In this document: positions 1 to 8,779 of the stretch, piece after piece
How the letters are laid out: every line of letters begins with the position of its first letter
How positions within the stretch are numbered: the stretch's first letter is position 1
Source of the DNA: Methanoregula boonei 6A8
Lineage (GTDB): Archaea; Halobacteriota; Methanomicrobia; Methanomicrobiales; Methanospirillaceae
DNA: 64,000 bases
Assembly: GCF_000017625.1 (NCBI RefSeq)
Contig: NC_009712.1
Span: 806,001 to 870,000 of the forward strand
Direction: 5' to 3'
The notes under the pieces: model-generated
Told to the model about the DNA's origin: nothing
Databases searched by the model: none
The model's input: the letters and a program-made list of their open reading frames with translations, nothing else
Program-made: the position numbers and the translations under genes

Positions 1-95
1 TCACAGAAAAATCGGTCAGTCCGTACCTTTCCTCCTCCATCCACCGTGATGAAGTGGTGATCTATGGATGAGACCGGAAGATCCTGATATCCCCT

Positions 96-440
96 CCAAA
101 ATACGCCCGTAAAACCGTCTGTTTTGGTTCGTGTGGAAAAGAAGCTATTAAATCGATTTATTTGCGAAAATACGCCCAATTTATACCCCATATAATGCCC
201 ATTAGCAGGCCATAGCGGCCTTTTTTCGGCCTCTTTTTCCGGGAATGAACAAATGCCCGTTTGAGATGAGATCAGGGCTGGAAAGGGCCTTTATGAGGCT
301 CATTAAAATCGTCCGTTTGCCGAAATACGGCCAATATGAGCTTATTTTTGGCTGGCCGGAAACGGGGCGCGTATAGGGCTCCGATTGGATCCGATTGGGT
401 ACGGAAAAGGGTAATCCGGGCTCAATCTGGGCCCGGATTG
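96..440 (+). repeat. Dispersed ~340-bp non-coding element, copy A
   Basis: This stretch aligns along its whole length with 24174-24500 and 53781-54112, all in the same orientation. Shared blocks include AAAATACGCCCGTAAAACC near the left end, CCCCATATAATGCCC, a GGCC-rich inverted repeat around a T-run (GGCCTTTTTTCGGCC), GAGATCAGGGC, TTTATGAGG and a right end GGGCTCAAT...GGGCCCGGAT. The block AAAATACGCC recurs inside the element (near 98, 167 and, altered, 327). No protein is convincingly encoded. I do not recognise the family. Alignment was by eye. Confidence 0.85.
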
Positions 441-525
441 GGGTAAGTGATTCAGGATGATTTGGGGGGGTGGGGGTATACCCTGCTCATGGTCAAGGCG
501 ATAAATTCCGGGAAGGACTGGTTTT

Positions 526-713
526 GGGGCCGGGCTTTTTTCAGGAATCTTTGGCAGCGGAGGTGCATATTTTTAGGGATTTTCAGCTGCTGAGTTGCTC
601 TTTTTTTGAAAATCTTTCACTGAGCAATAGATTTTTTTTTCAAAATCTTCAGCTCATGTGCGACACTTTTTTGAAAATCAGCGGCTCACGACCCACACTT
701 TTCCGGAAATCTG
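526..713. repeat. Degenerate tandem array, ~32-bp T-rich unit (locus 1)
   Basis: About six units of 32-33 bp follow one another. Each has a variable GC-containing half (for example CAGCTGCTGAGTTGCT), then a run of 5-10 T, then a conserved GGAAATCTT or GAAAATCTT-like block. Units begin near 526, 552, 584, 617, 650 and 682. A second array with the same unit lies at 56793-57075. Units are too diverged for a CRISPR and there are no conserved repeats separated by unique spacers. The repeated T-runs could act as a series of archaeal transcription terminators (inference). Confidence 0.7.
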
Positions 714-739
714 CGGTTCGGTTTGATCTGGAGAATGTT

Positions 740-822
740 GTGGGGATATCGTGGGGGCTGTCGCCCCCACACCCCCACGAGCGAGGAGTGCCGCCGCCCC
801 CGACGGGGCGCCCCCGCGGCGG
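740..822. repeat. GC-rich hairpin repeat, copy 1
   Basis: An 83-bp element nearly identical to 25012-25093; the only clear difference is around 785-790. It holds two mutually exclusive stems: GTGGGGGC pairing with GCCCCCAC across a 4-nt loop, or TCGTGGGGG pairing with CCCCCACGA. A second palindromic part (GCCCCCGACGGGGC) follows. The flank to about 880 (CCCGCCGTGCCCCG...) keeps weaker similarity to the flank of copy 2 and, inverted, to 42181-42216. Six-frame reading gives only proline/arginine-rich nonsense. Confidence 0.8.
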
Positions 823-1135
823 ATCAGGGAGGAATAACTTGCACTTGTCCCGCCGTGCCCCGTGAGGGGCCCTGAGGCGGGGAGACCTCCGATAAGATCT
901 CGCTACTTCAAATCCCTGAGCCGAACGATTTTGCAAAACGTTGATCGCTCCGAACATAAGTATGTGGGCAAAGAGGGATTGTTGACTCGTAAGAGGATCA
1001 ATGTTGATGGGATATTGATCATAAGGAAGGAAGCCAACAAAATCGAGAAGCAATCACTGCTTGTTACAGATGATTTTTAGAAAAAGCGGATACACAGATA
1101 TCTTCATTATAGGTAATTTTCAATTTAATATTATC

Positions 1136-2497
1136 ATGTTTGAATTTGGATACTCTCCATTTACAGACAATAATGGCAATAAAAAAAATATATTTAATCT
1201 AAATTTTACTGATTTAGAGCAATTGCAGACAAAAGAAATAGAAGAGGGCGAACACATTGAATATAAAGTTGAATTTAATTCATCAGTTAAGAAGAAAATT
1301 CCGAAAATTATCTCTTCGTTTGCAAATGAGTCTGGCGGTTGGATATTTGTAGGAATCGAAAATAAAACCAGAAAATTTTGTTATATTGAAAATAACGGCA
1401 TTGAGGAAATAATTCAACAGTTGTTAAAAGAACATACGAGTCCAATACCCAAAATTGAAATAAAATTTTTGAAATCAGATTCTTCAAGAGAAACTGGAAT
1501 TTTAGTTATTTGGGTTCCTGAAGGGATCGAACCACCCTATATAGCTAATGGTAATATTTTTGTTAGAGTTGGAAGTACATCAACTCCCCTAAAAAATGAT
1601 GAAGATTTATTTGTCGCAATAAAAGACAGATTTTATTTGGATCGTCTATACCAAAAATCCAAAGCTCGTAAACAGGAGATTGCTGATTTCTGTAATAAAA
1701 AAATATCAATTTCCAATGATATTCCGACTAACTTGGGTATTCCGGATAAAGGGGGAATTTGCAATATCTACATAATTCCAGTGTATAATCTAAATTTATT
1801 TGAACATTTAGAAACTGAAGAGGACATTATCTCCCTCTTTTTAGCCGAATCAAAAATACCAAAACCATATTTTTCAGGTAATGATCTTTTTTGTGAAATG
1901 AATATTGAGTTTAAGAAAGCGACTCAATCCTATATGTCTATTATTTTTCGTTCAAGCGATGTTTTAGATTATTTTCAAAATACAGTGGCTTGGGAGCAAT
2001 TTTTTAACGGCAGCGCAAAATTTCACATTCCTATATCATATTATCCCAACCAAAAATCCATTATAGGGACAATCAAACAAAACGATTTAAAATATGAAAA
2101 TTCCGAAATATTTTCAAAATTTCAATATTACGATGGAGAGACGTTTATAAAGACTATAATCTTATGCTTGGGCAGTTATTTCAAAATATTAAAAAAAGTA
2201 ATCCCGGATTTTAGTGAAGTTTTTATTATTATTGAACTCGAAAATATTAAACGACTTGTTTTGTTTTTTGATTTGGAAGAATATCGGCAGGTAATCAAAG
2301 AAAAAGGTCTGATATTCTCTGATAAACAGAGTATAAAAATTGATCTTTACAATTTGAACGCCGTTAAAATTGAAGAGAATAATTTAATGTTTTACCTGCT
2401 GTTAATTAATCAAGTTTTTAGATCATTTGGATATACAAATAACGAATTTGCTAAATTTTTCACTGGTACCATGAGAAAACATGAAAAAAAATCATAA
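1136..2497 (+). CDS. AlbA_2 (Schlafen-type) putative DNA-binding domain protein
   Basis: The N-terminal ~150 residues match the AlbA_2 / 'divergent AAA-4' pattern: an E-x-x-x-x-E-Y-K-V-E-F start, then IPKIISSFANESGGWIFVGI and later GNIFVRVGSTSTPL. Proteins with this domain are usually predicted nucleic-acid-binding regulators or helicase-associated proteins and are common in defence and mobile regions. The remaining ~300 residues are not recognised. The frame is open upstream to 1061, but the ATG at 1136 (MFEFGYSP) gives a sensible N-terminus; no strong ribosome site decides it. The gene is very AT-rich with A/T-ending codons, unlike all its right-hand neighbours except the 41000 gene, which suggests horizontal transfer. 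Confidence 0.75.
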   Translation: MFEFGYSPFTDNNGNKKNIFNLNFTDLEQLQTKEIEEGEHIEYKVEFNSSVKKKIPKIISSFANESGGWIFVGIENKTRKFCYIENNGIEEIIQQLLKEHTSPIPKIEIKFLKSDSSRETGILVIWVPEGIEPPYIANGNIFVRVGSTSTPLKNDEDLFVAIKDRFYLDRLYQKSKARKQEIADFCNKKISISNDIPTNLGIPDKGGICNIYIIPVYNLNLFEHLETEEDIISLFLAESKIPKPYFSGNDLFCEMNIEFKKATQSYMSIIFRSSDVLDYFQNTVAWEQFFNGSAKFHIPISYYPNQKSIIGTIKQNDLKYENSEIFSKFQYYDGETFIKTIILCLGSYFKILKKVIPDFSEVFIIIELENIKRLVLFFDLEEYRQVIKEKGLIFSDKQSIKIDLYNLNAVKIEENNLMFYLLLINQVFRSFGYTNNEFAKFFTGTMRKHEKKS

Positions 2498-2733
2498 TTT
2501 ATTAAACTTGTTAATTCTTCAAAAGATCGAAAAAATACCTCAGCAGCCGCAACCGCCTTGCCTAAATCAGTGTGCGAGCCCAAGATCTGCTTTTCAGAAA
2601 CGTGATATCAAAATAGATGCCGCATGTGATAGGTTGCAAAAACTGAGATACCTATAACCCAAAAGAAAAGTGCGAGTGAGTAGATTCAAACATAAGAAAA
2701 CCTACCCGTCCGGGTCAGATCCTTTAAAAAATT
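2498..2733. other. Intergenic stretch, no gene seen
   Basis: AT-rich sequence continues to about 2700 from the upstream gene, then composition changes to the normal GC-rich background just before the convergent FTR gene ends. Short open frames here have no ribosome sites or recognisable protein. The compositional edge near 2700 may mark the right limit of the acquired AT-rich segment (inference). Confidence 0.4.
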
Positions 2734-3249
2734 TCACACAAACCTCTCAAACCTCTCCTTCGTGGCCTTACAGATCGGACATACCCCCGGTGGCTGCTCG
2801 CGTGCGCAGAGATACCCGCAGACCTTGCAGCGCCAGACCGGCAGGGGAAAGATCGGCATCGCTGTGGTTGAAGCGATTTTGACCGATGCGGCTTTGCCCC
2901 GCTGGGACCGGGGAGGGCGGCGCTCGGGTACCGGTGCGACCTGCTTCTTTCCCTGGGCAATTGCCTCGTTCACGTACAGGGCGCAGTAACAGGCCCCGTA
3001 TTCCTCCAGGTCGGCGTCCCGGTAATCGCAGGGGCAGACGATGTCAAGGTCTTCGTCTTTTTTGCCGGAGGCAAGACGGCAGGGACAGGAACGGTACCCG
3101 TACCGCTGCTCGTTCTTTAAGAGGCCCCTGACCAGGTTTTTGGTGAACTCAGTATCCGGGTTCAGCCGGTACCCGTTCTTTTCGGCATCGGTTTTAAGTG
3201 CAAGGTATGCGGGTTCGACAGAGTTTTCCAGAATTTCGGGGACGTTCAT
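2734..3249 (-). CDS. Ferredoxin:thioredoxin-reductase-like catalytic protein with C-terminal rubredoxin domain
   Basis: Residues ~1-95 are an FTR beta-type catalytic domain with the expected three cysteine motifs CPC(R), CPC and CYC that hold a [4Fe-4S] cluster beside a redox-active disulfide. After a linker, residues ~130-170 are a rubredoxin-like domain (CKVCGY...[11 protein letters not shown]). Ferredoxin:disulfide reductases of this FTR-rubredoxin type are known from methanogens and reduce disulfides with electrons from ferredoxin. The start overlaps the upstream glutaredoxin stop by 4 nt, so the two are co-translated and probably work in the same cytoplasmic thiol-redox path. Family call is firm; the physiological partner is inferred. 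Confidence 0.9.
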   Translation of the reverse strand: MNVPEILENSVEPAYLALKTDAEKNGYRLNPDTEFTKNLVRGLLKNEQRYGYRSCPCRLASGKKDEDLDIVCPCDYRDADLEEYGACYCALYVNEAIAQGKKQVAPVPERRPPRSQRGKAASVKIASTTAMPIFPLPVWRCKVCGYLCAREQPPGVCPICKATKERFERFV

Positions 3250-3485
3250 ACCGCGAGGGCCTCCCGGATCTCATGCTCGCGGAAACCGACAACGGCGCGT
3301 TTATTGTCGATTACGAGCGTGGGAAACGATCCGCTGGGGTTCCAGTGCTCCACCGCGTTCATCACCCTGTCCTGCTCCCCGCCTTCGAGCAGATCAACGT
3401 ACTCGTAATCAAAGGCAATGCCCAGTTCCTCCAGCAGGACCTTGGTCTTGTGGCACCACTGGCAGGTCGAGAGGGCATACAGCAT
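3246..3485 (-). CDS. Glutaredoxin/thioredoxin-like small redox protein
   Basis: An ~80-residue thioredoxin-fold protein with the active-site motif CQWC near the N-terminus ([17 protein letters not shown]), a cis-proline segment ([10 protein letters not shown]) and the C-terminal VVGFREHEI typical of glutaredoxin family proteins. I start it at the ATG at 3485 because CxxC proteins of this family begin just before the first strand; the frame is open to 3524. A strong TATA-like sequence on this strand (TTTTTATATAG, near 3559-3569) lies upstream. It is the first gene of a two-gene unit with the FTR-rubredoxin protein, its likely reductant. Confidence 0.88.
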   Translation of the reverse strand: MLYALSTCQWCHKTKVLLEELGIAFDYEYVDLLEGGEQDRVMNAVEHWNPSGSFPTLVIDNKRAVVGFREHEIREALAV

Positions 3486-3763
3486 GACAGATCCCCGGTT
3501 TTTACCGTTTACGTGCGTCGGCAAAAGAACTCACTTCCAGAGAAAAAATAGCGGTCGTTACTATATAAAAATGGGTATACGGGCGATTTTCATCCGGCGG
3601 GTGTACGCTGCCCCGTTTTTTGGATCATTCCCGGGAAACGGGGAGCCCGGGGATAGCATTCCTGCCGGAGAATTTCTCACTCGCTCTAGTGCGGAAAGAG
3701 ACACAGTCGGCCAGTTCTGTCCCTCTTTGCATCAGCGTTAATAACTATTCCGGCACATAAGAT

Positions 3764-4828
3764 ATGGACATCATGAAGGCGGTTCTGGGATTCGAGGACG
3801 GGGATTTTGTTGTCGGGGAAGGATTCGGGGTAAAGGGTGAATGTGCCGGCGAGCTGGTCTTTAACACCCAGATGACCGGTTACATGGAATCCCTCACCGA
3901 TCCGAGCTATTTCGGGCAGATCCTGATGTTTACCTTCCCCCAGATCGGCAATTACGGGGTTGATACCCGGAATTTCCAGAACCCCCGTGTCTGTGCGCTC
4001 GGGTGTATCGCAAAAGAGATCTGCGAGAAACCCGAACACGGACCCACCCTCAGAACCTTTTTTGAAGAACATTCCCTTCTTGGCATGACCGGCGTCGACA
4101 CCCGCGCCCTGACGATCAAGGCCCGTGTCCACGGCACCATGCGCGCAGCCCTTGTTGTGGGAAGCGACGACAGCGCTTACGCGGTTTCGCTGGCACAGAA
4201 ATCTCCCACCATCTGCGATATCATTCCCATTCCGGAAGTGTCGTGCAAAGAGCCCTACCACATCCCCGGCAGCGGAAAACGCATCGCGGTTATCGATCTC
4301 GGGATCAAGAAAAATATGCTCACGAGCCTTTCCAAAAGGAACGGGGATCTCTATGTCTTCCCGTACAATGCCACCGCCGACCAGGTCCGGGCCTGCAAAC
4401 CTGACGCCCTCTTTGTGAGCAACGGCCCGGGCGATCCCAAGCAGGCACCCGACGCGATCCGCTGCATCCAGAATCTACTCGGGGAGCTTCCCATCTTTGG
4501 GATCTGCATGGGTAACCAGGTCTCGGCACTTGCCCTTGGCGGAGACACCTACAAGCTTAAGTTCGGCCACCGCGGGGCAAACCAGCCGGTACGGTTTACT
4601 GACGGGCGGATCTTCATCACTACCCAGAACCACGGTTTTGCCGTGGATGCAGAATCCCTGCCGGAGGGCTGCCGCGTGACCTACACCAATGTCAATGATG
4701 GCACGGTGGAAGGTTTCGAGAACCGGGACATGCGCCTCACCACGGTGCAGTTCCATCCCGAGGCGCATGGCGGGCCGCGGGACACAGAAGCCCATTTCTT
4801 CGATGACCTTTTCAGGAGGCTCGCATAA
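3764..4828 (+). CDS. carA: Carbamoyl-phosphate synthase small (glutaminase) subunit
   Basis: Supplies ammonia from glutamine to CarB for carbamoyl phosphate, the shared precursor of arginine and pyrimidines. The N-terminal half has the CarA-specific domain (FNTQMTGYMESLTDPSY). The C-terminal class-I amidotransferase carries the nucleophile region GICMGNQ, the HRGANQPV segment and the catalytic HPE (VQFHPEAHGGP). The protein has 354 residues, the normal size. Start is uncertain between 3764 and the in-frame ATG at 3773 (MKAVLGFEDG), which matches the usual CarA beginning. AGGAGG lies at its 3' end for the overlapping carB start. Confidence 0.96.
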   Translation: MDIMKAVLGFEDGDFVVGEGFGVKGECAGELVFNTQMTGYMESLTDPSYFGQILMFTFPQIGNYGVDTRNFQNPRVCALGCIAKEICEKPEHGPTLRTFFEEHSLLGMTGVDTRALTIKARVHGTMRAALVVGSDDSAYAVSLAQKSPTICDIIPIPEVSCKEPYHIPGSGKRIAVIDLGIKKNMLTSLSKRNGDLYVFPYNATADQVRACKPDALFVSNGPGDPKQAPDAIRCIQNLLGELPIFGICMGNQVSALALGGDTYKLKFGHRGANQPVRFTDGRIFITTQNHGFAVDAESLPEGCRVTYTNVNDGTVEGFENRDMRLTTVQFHPEAHGGPRDTEAHFFDDLFRRLA

Positions 4829-7800
4829 TGCCCAAACGCACAGATATCAAAAAAGTCCTCCTCATCGGGTCCGGCCCCATCCAGATCGGCCAGGCTGCAG
4901 AGTTCGATTTCTCCGGCTCACAGGCATGCCGCTCCCTTAAGGAAGAGGGAATTGAGGTCGTGCTGGTCAACTCGAACCCTGCTACGATCATGACCGACCC
5001 GGACATGGCCGACCAGATCTACATCGAGCCGCTCCGGGCAAATATCATCGCAAAGATTATTGAGAAAGAACGGCCGGACGGGATCCTCTCCGGCATGGGC
5101 GGCCAGACCGGCCTCAACCTTACCGCGGAGCTTGCGGAGATGGGGGCGCTCAAAGGGGTCGAGATCCTCGGTACTCCCCTTGAGGCAATCTACAAGGGAG
5201 AAGACCGGGAAAAATTCCGGGATCTCATGAACGAGATCGGCGAGCCGGTCCCAAAGAGCATCGTGCTTAACACCTTGAGCCAGATCGATGACGCGATTGC
5301 AAAGATCGGCCTGCCTGCGGTTGTCCGCCCCGCATATACCCTGGGTGGAGCCGGGGGCGGCATCGGCAGGACCCGGGAAGAGCTGACCCGCATCGTGGAA
5401 CTGGGGCTTTCCCGCTCCCGCATCCACCAGGTGCTCATCGAAGAGAGCGTGATGGGCTGGAAGGAACTGGAATTCGAGGTCATGCGGGACTCGACTGACA
5501 CCTGCATTATCGTGTGCAGCATGGAAAATGTTGATCCCATGGGCATCCACACCGGGGAGAGCGTGGTTGTTGCCCCCATCCTGACGCTGCGTGACGATGA
5601 GTTCCAGATGATGCGCAGCGCTGCGATCCATATCATCCGTGCGCTCGATGTCCAGGGCGGCTGCAATATCCAGTTCGCGTTTAAAGATGGAGACTACCGG
5701 GTTATCGAGGTCAACCCGCGTGTCTCCCGGTCCTCGGCACTTGCCTCCAAGGCCACCGGTTATCCCATTGCCCGGGTCGCAGCAAAGATCGCCATCGGCC
5801 TGCGCCTTGACGAGATCAAAAACTCGGTGACCGGATGCACTGCAGCGTCGTTTGAACCGACCATCGATTATATCGTAGTCAAGGTCCCGCGCTGGCCCTT
5901 TGACAAGTTCAAGGGTGCGGACCGGACGCTTACTACCTCGATGAAGAGTACCGGTGAGGTCATGGCCATCGGAAGGACTCTTGAAGAATCCTTCATGAAG
6001 GCGAAAAGGTCGATCGATACCGATGTCCGGACCCACACGAGCCCAAGCGAAATCCGGATGATCCTCTCCCGCCCGACCGATGAGCGGTTCCACTGTCTCT
6101 TTGATGCATTCCGTCAGGGTTTTACCCTTGATGAGATCGCCGGCCTTACCTCCATTGTACCGTTTTTCCTGGAAAAGATCAAAAACATCGTGGACCTGGA
6201 AAAACGCCTTGCTGCGGGGTGCACGGATGAGGATATCTTCCTTGCAAAACGGTACGGGTTTGCCAACACCGAGATTGCCGCACTCACCGGCAGGGGTGCG
6301 GATACCATCGAGGCTCTGGTGGGTGCCCCGGCCTACAAGATGGTGGATACCTGCGCAGCCGAATTTCCGGCAAGCACCCCCTATTTCTACTCGACCCGGG
6401 AAGGTACGAGCGAGATTGTCAGGGACAAAAAACAAAAAATCCTCATCCTTGGTTCCGGCCCGATACGGATCGGGCAGGGAATCGAGTTCGATTACTGCAC
6501 GGTCCATGCGGTAAAAGCACTGCGGGAGGAGGGTGTTGAAGTCCATATCGTGAACAACAACCCGGAGACGGTCTCCACCGATTTCGACACCTCCGACCGC
6601 CTGTTCTTTGAGCCCATGCTGCTTGAGGATGTCACAAACATCCTTATGACCGATGAGTATTACGGGGTGATGGTGCAGTTTGGCGGCCAGAATGCGGTAA
6701 ACCTTGCAGTTCCCCTGGAAAAAGAGCTGAAACGGCGGGGGATGTGCACACGGATCCTCGGTACCTCCCCGGATGCCATGGATATTGCCGAGGACCGTGA
6801 CCGGTTCAGCGTTCTCCTCACTACCCTGCAAATCCCAAGCCCCGCGAACAGCTCTGCGTATTCGGAGGCAGAAGCCCGGGAGAAGGCCGAGCGGATTGGC
6901 TACCCGGTCCTTGTCCGGCCCTCGTATGTGCTGGGCGGCCGGGCAATGGAGATCGTCCACAATACTGCCGAACTTGAAACGTACATGAAGGAGGCGGTCC
7001 GGGTGAGCCAGCACCACCCGGTGCTGATTGACTCCTACCTGAGGAATGCCATAGAACTCGATGTCGATGCAGTCTGCGATGGCAAAGAGGTCCTTATCGG
7101 GGGGATCATGGAGCACATCGAACAGGCCGGCATCCATTCCGGGGATTCTGCCTGTGTCATCCCCACGCAATCGCTTTCCCCTGAAGTTATCGCCACGGTC
7201 CGGGAATACACCAAAAAGATCGCACTTGGCCTTGGGGTTGTGGGCCTGGTCAACATCCAGATGGCGGTTAAGGACAATGTCGTGTATATCCTCGAAGCAA
7301 ACCCCCGGGCGAGCCGGACCGTTCCCTTTGTCTCAAAAGCCACCGGTCTCCCCATTGCAAAGATCGCGGCAAAAGTGATGATCGGAAAGAAACTGTGTGA
7401 CCTTGGTTTCCACGAAGCAAAGATCAGGCATGTGGCAGTAAAAGAGGTGCTCCTTCCCTTTAACAAGCTGGCCGGTGTTGATACCATCCTTGGGCCCGAG
7501 ATGAAGAGCACCGGGGAAGTCATGGGAATCGATTACGATTTCGGGCTTGCCTTTTACAAAGCCTGCATCTCGGCCGACAACGAGCTGCCGCTCAAGGGAA
7601 ATGTCTTTGTCTCGGTTAATATCGGCCAGAAAGACGAGGTTATCCCCATTGCCCGGCGTCTCCGTGATCTCGGCCTCACCCTGTACGGGACGGAAGGGAC
7701 GGTCGATTACCTGCATGAAGCGGGCGTAGAGGCGCACCTGGTACGGAAAGTCCAGGAAGGCTCCCCCAATGTGCTGGACATGATGCACCACGGCGAGATC

Positions 7801-7989
7801 CGGCTGATCATCAACACGCCCCAGGACCGGCAGTCGCGCCAGGATCATTACCAGATCATGCGTGCGGCAGTGGATTTCCAAATCCCCTATATTACGACCC
7901 TTCAGGCAGCGCGGGCCGCAGCGCTTGCGATCGATGCAATCAAGCGCGAAAAAATAACGCTCGAACCGCTGAGCCATTATCTCCGCTGA
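4828..7989 (+). CDS. carB: Carbamoyl-phosphate synthase large subunit
   Basis: Full-length 1053-residue CarB with two homologous ATP-grasp halves: SGPIQIGQAAEFDFSG near residue 14 and SGPIRIGQGIEFDYC near 544. Each half has an ATP-grasp core (GGAGGGIGRTREEL; GGRAMEIVHNTAEL) and metal-binding ENxNPRxSRSS-type motifs. The C-terminal MGS-like allosteric domain (about 920-1053) includes GTEGTVDYLHEAGVEAHLV. The ATG overlaps the last base of carA and is preceded by AGGAGG, so the subunits are translationally coupled. Carbamoyl phosphate made here feeds ArgF (11.9 kb) and the pyrimidine path (pyrE, pyrC in this window). Confidence 0.97.
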   Translation: MPKRTDIKKVLLIGSGPIQIGQAAEFDFSGSQACRSLKEEGIEVVLVNSNPATIMTDPDMADQIYIEPLRANIIAKIIEKERPDGILSGMGGQTGLNLTAELAEMGALKGVEILGTPLEAIYKGEDREKFRDLMNEIGEPVPKSIVLNTLSQIDDAIAKIGLPAVVRPAYTLGGAGGGIGRTREELTRIVELGLSRSRIHQVLIEESVMGWKELEFEVMRDSTDTCIIVCSMENVDPMGIHTGESVVVAPILTLRDDEFQMMRSAAIHIIRALDVQGGCNIQFAFKDGDYRVIEVNPRVSRSSALASKATGYPIARVAAKIAIGLRLDEIKNSVTGCTAASFEPTIDYIVVKVPRWPFDKFKGADRTLTTSMKSTGEVMAIGRTLEESFMKAKRSIDTDVRTHTSPSEIRMILSRPTDERFHCLFDAFRQGFTLDEIAGLTSIVPFFLEKIKNIVDLEKRLAAGCTDEDIFLAKRYGFANTEIAALTGRGADTIEALVGAPAYKMVDTCAAEFPASTPYFYSTREGTSEIVRDKKQKILILGSGPIRIGQGIEFDYCTVHAVKALREEGVEVHIVNNNPETVSTDFDTSDRLFFEPMLLEDVTNILMTDEYYGVMVQFGGQNAVNLAVPLEKELKRRGMCTRILGTSPDAMDIAEDRDRFSVLLTTLQIPSPANSSAYSEAEAREKAERIGYPVLVRPSYVLGGRAMEIVHNTAELETYMKEAVRVSQHHPVLIDSYLRNAIELDVDAVCDGKEVLIGGIMEHIEQAGIHSGDSACVIPTQSLSPEVIATVREYTKKIALGLGVVGLVNIQMAVKDNVVYILEANPRASRTVPFVSKATGLPIAKIAAKVMIGKKLCDLGFHEAKIRHVAVKEVLLPFNKLAGVDTILGPEMKSTGEVMGIDYDFGLAFYKACISADNELPLKGNVFVSVNIGQKDEVIPIARRLRDLGLTLYGTEGTVDYLHEAGVEAHLVRKVQEGSPNVLDMMHHGEIRLIINTPQDRQSRQDHYQIMRAAVDFQIPYITTLQAARAAALAIDAIKREKITLEPLSHYLR

Positions 7990-8087
7990 TACCGACGGTC
8001 TTGTCCGTTTTTTCCCCTTTTTTTGTCCGGATAGCAGGAAACTCCCGTTGTTTGAAGGGGTTTCTGATCGGGTATTGTAATTGAATA

Positions 8088-8099
8088 CCCTTATATACC
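8088..8099 (+). promoter_or_regulatory. TATA box for the 8121 lipoprotein gene
   Basis: CCTTATATACC sits about 25-30 nt before the ATG at 8121, so the transcript should start almost at the start codon. The spacing fits archaeal TBP/TFB promoters and a nearly leaderless mRNA. No Shine-Dalgarno sequence is present in between, which agrees. Confidence 0.6.
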
Positions 8100-8120
8100 G
8101 AGATAACAAAAAAAACATGC

Positions 8121-8627
8121 ATGAAGAAAGTATTTGTTGTTCTTGTGGTCCTGTTCATCGGGATCCTGTTTGCGGGATGCACATCCCAGCCGTCCACCCC
8201 GGCAGCCACCCCGACACCTACTCCGGCACCGACCATGATGGCCACCCCGGTTCCCACGGCTATCCCGACCACGATTGCCACCCCCAATGTTACCTCTAAC
8301 GTAACGGCGAATGTGACGGCAAATGTGACCGCAGTGCCCACCGCAGTCCCCACCCCGAATGTGGTAACATTGGCCTTTAACAAAGATCTGACTATTTCCC
8401 CGGTCGGAACAATTTATGTGCCGGTGGGAACCGTGGTTTCATGGGTTAACAATGATCCCTACAAGCCTCACGGTGTCAAGTCCCTTGGTACCAACAGCGG
8501 GTACAATTTCGGTACCGTGAAGATCCCCTACCAGTCGGCATATAACGTCACCTTCAGTACCAAGGGAGCTTACGATTATGTCACGGTATTCCAGCCTTAT
8601 AAGGCATGGAAGATTGTGGTAAGTTAA
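8121..8627 (+). CDS. Secreted lipoprotein with Thr/Pro-rich linker and degenerate cupredoxin-like domain
   Basis: A signal peptide (MKKVFVVLVVLFIGILFAGC) ends in a lipobox-like FAGC, so Cys20 is probably lipid-anchored outside the membrane. Residues ~22-80 are a Thr/Pro/Ala-rich stalk with repeated NVTA sequons likely to be N-glycosylated. Residues ~85-168 follow the plastocyanin fold pattern (ITVPVGTVVSWVNNDP-like strand, then a PHGV loop and a final KIVVS strand). A family copper site needs His, Cys, His and Met; only the first His (KPHGV) is visible, and the usual C-x-x-H-P-x-M stretch is replaced by VTVFQPYKA. It is therefore probably not a blue-copper protein. Function unknown. Confidence 0.8.
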   Translation: MKKVFVVLVVLFIGILFAGCTSQPSTPAATPTPTPAPTMMATPVPTAIPTTIATPNVTSNVTANVTANVTAVPTAVPTPNVVTLAFNKDLTISPVGTIYVPVGTVVSWVNNDPYKPHGVKSLGTNSGYNFGTVKIPYQSAYNVTFSTKGAYDYVTVFQPYKAWKIVVS

Positions 8628-8779
8628 ATCGATCGATACCCCGCGTTCAGGCCCGTTCCTGAACGTTATCCTTTTTCGTTCCCGGTTTTATTTTTAGTAT
8701 CTCGCCTGTTCTCTGATGATCCTTTGCAAATATATGGTGTCAGATCAAACATGATGATCTGATAACGGAAGTGTCCATA

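Noticed and set aside
526-713. CRISPR array
   Set aside because: Units are diverged along their whole length, with no constant repeat and unique spacer, and no cas genes are present.
470-1080. Open frames across the left repeat region on both strands
   Set aside because: They run through T-rich tandem units and GC hairpins, giving Phe- and Pro/Arg-rich translations with no ribosome site or family resemblance.
4918-7170. Very long minus-strand frame under carB
   Set aside because: It is the shadow of a GC-rich coding gene; the plus strand encodes an unmistakable CarB.
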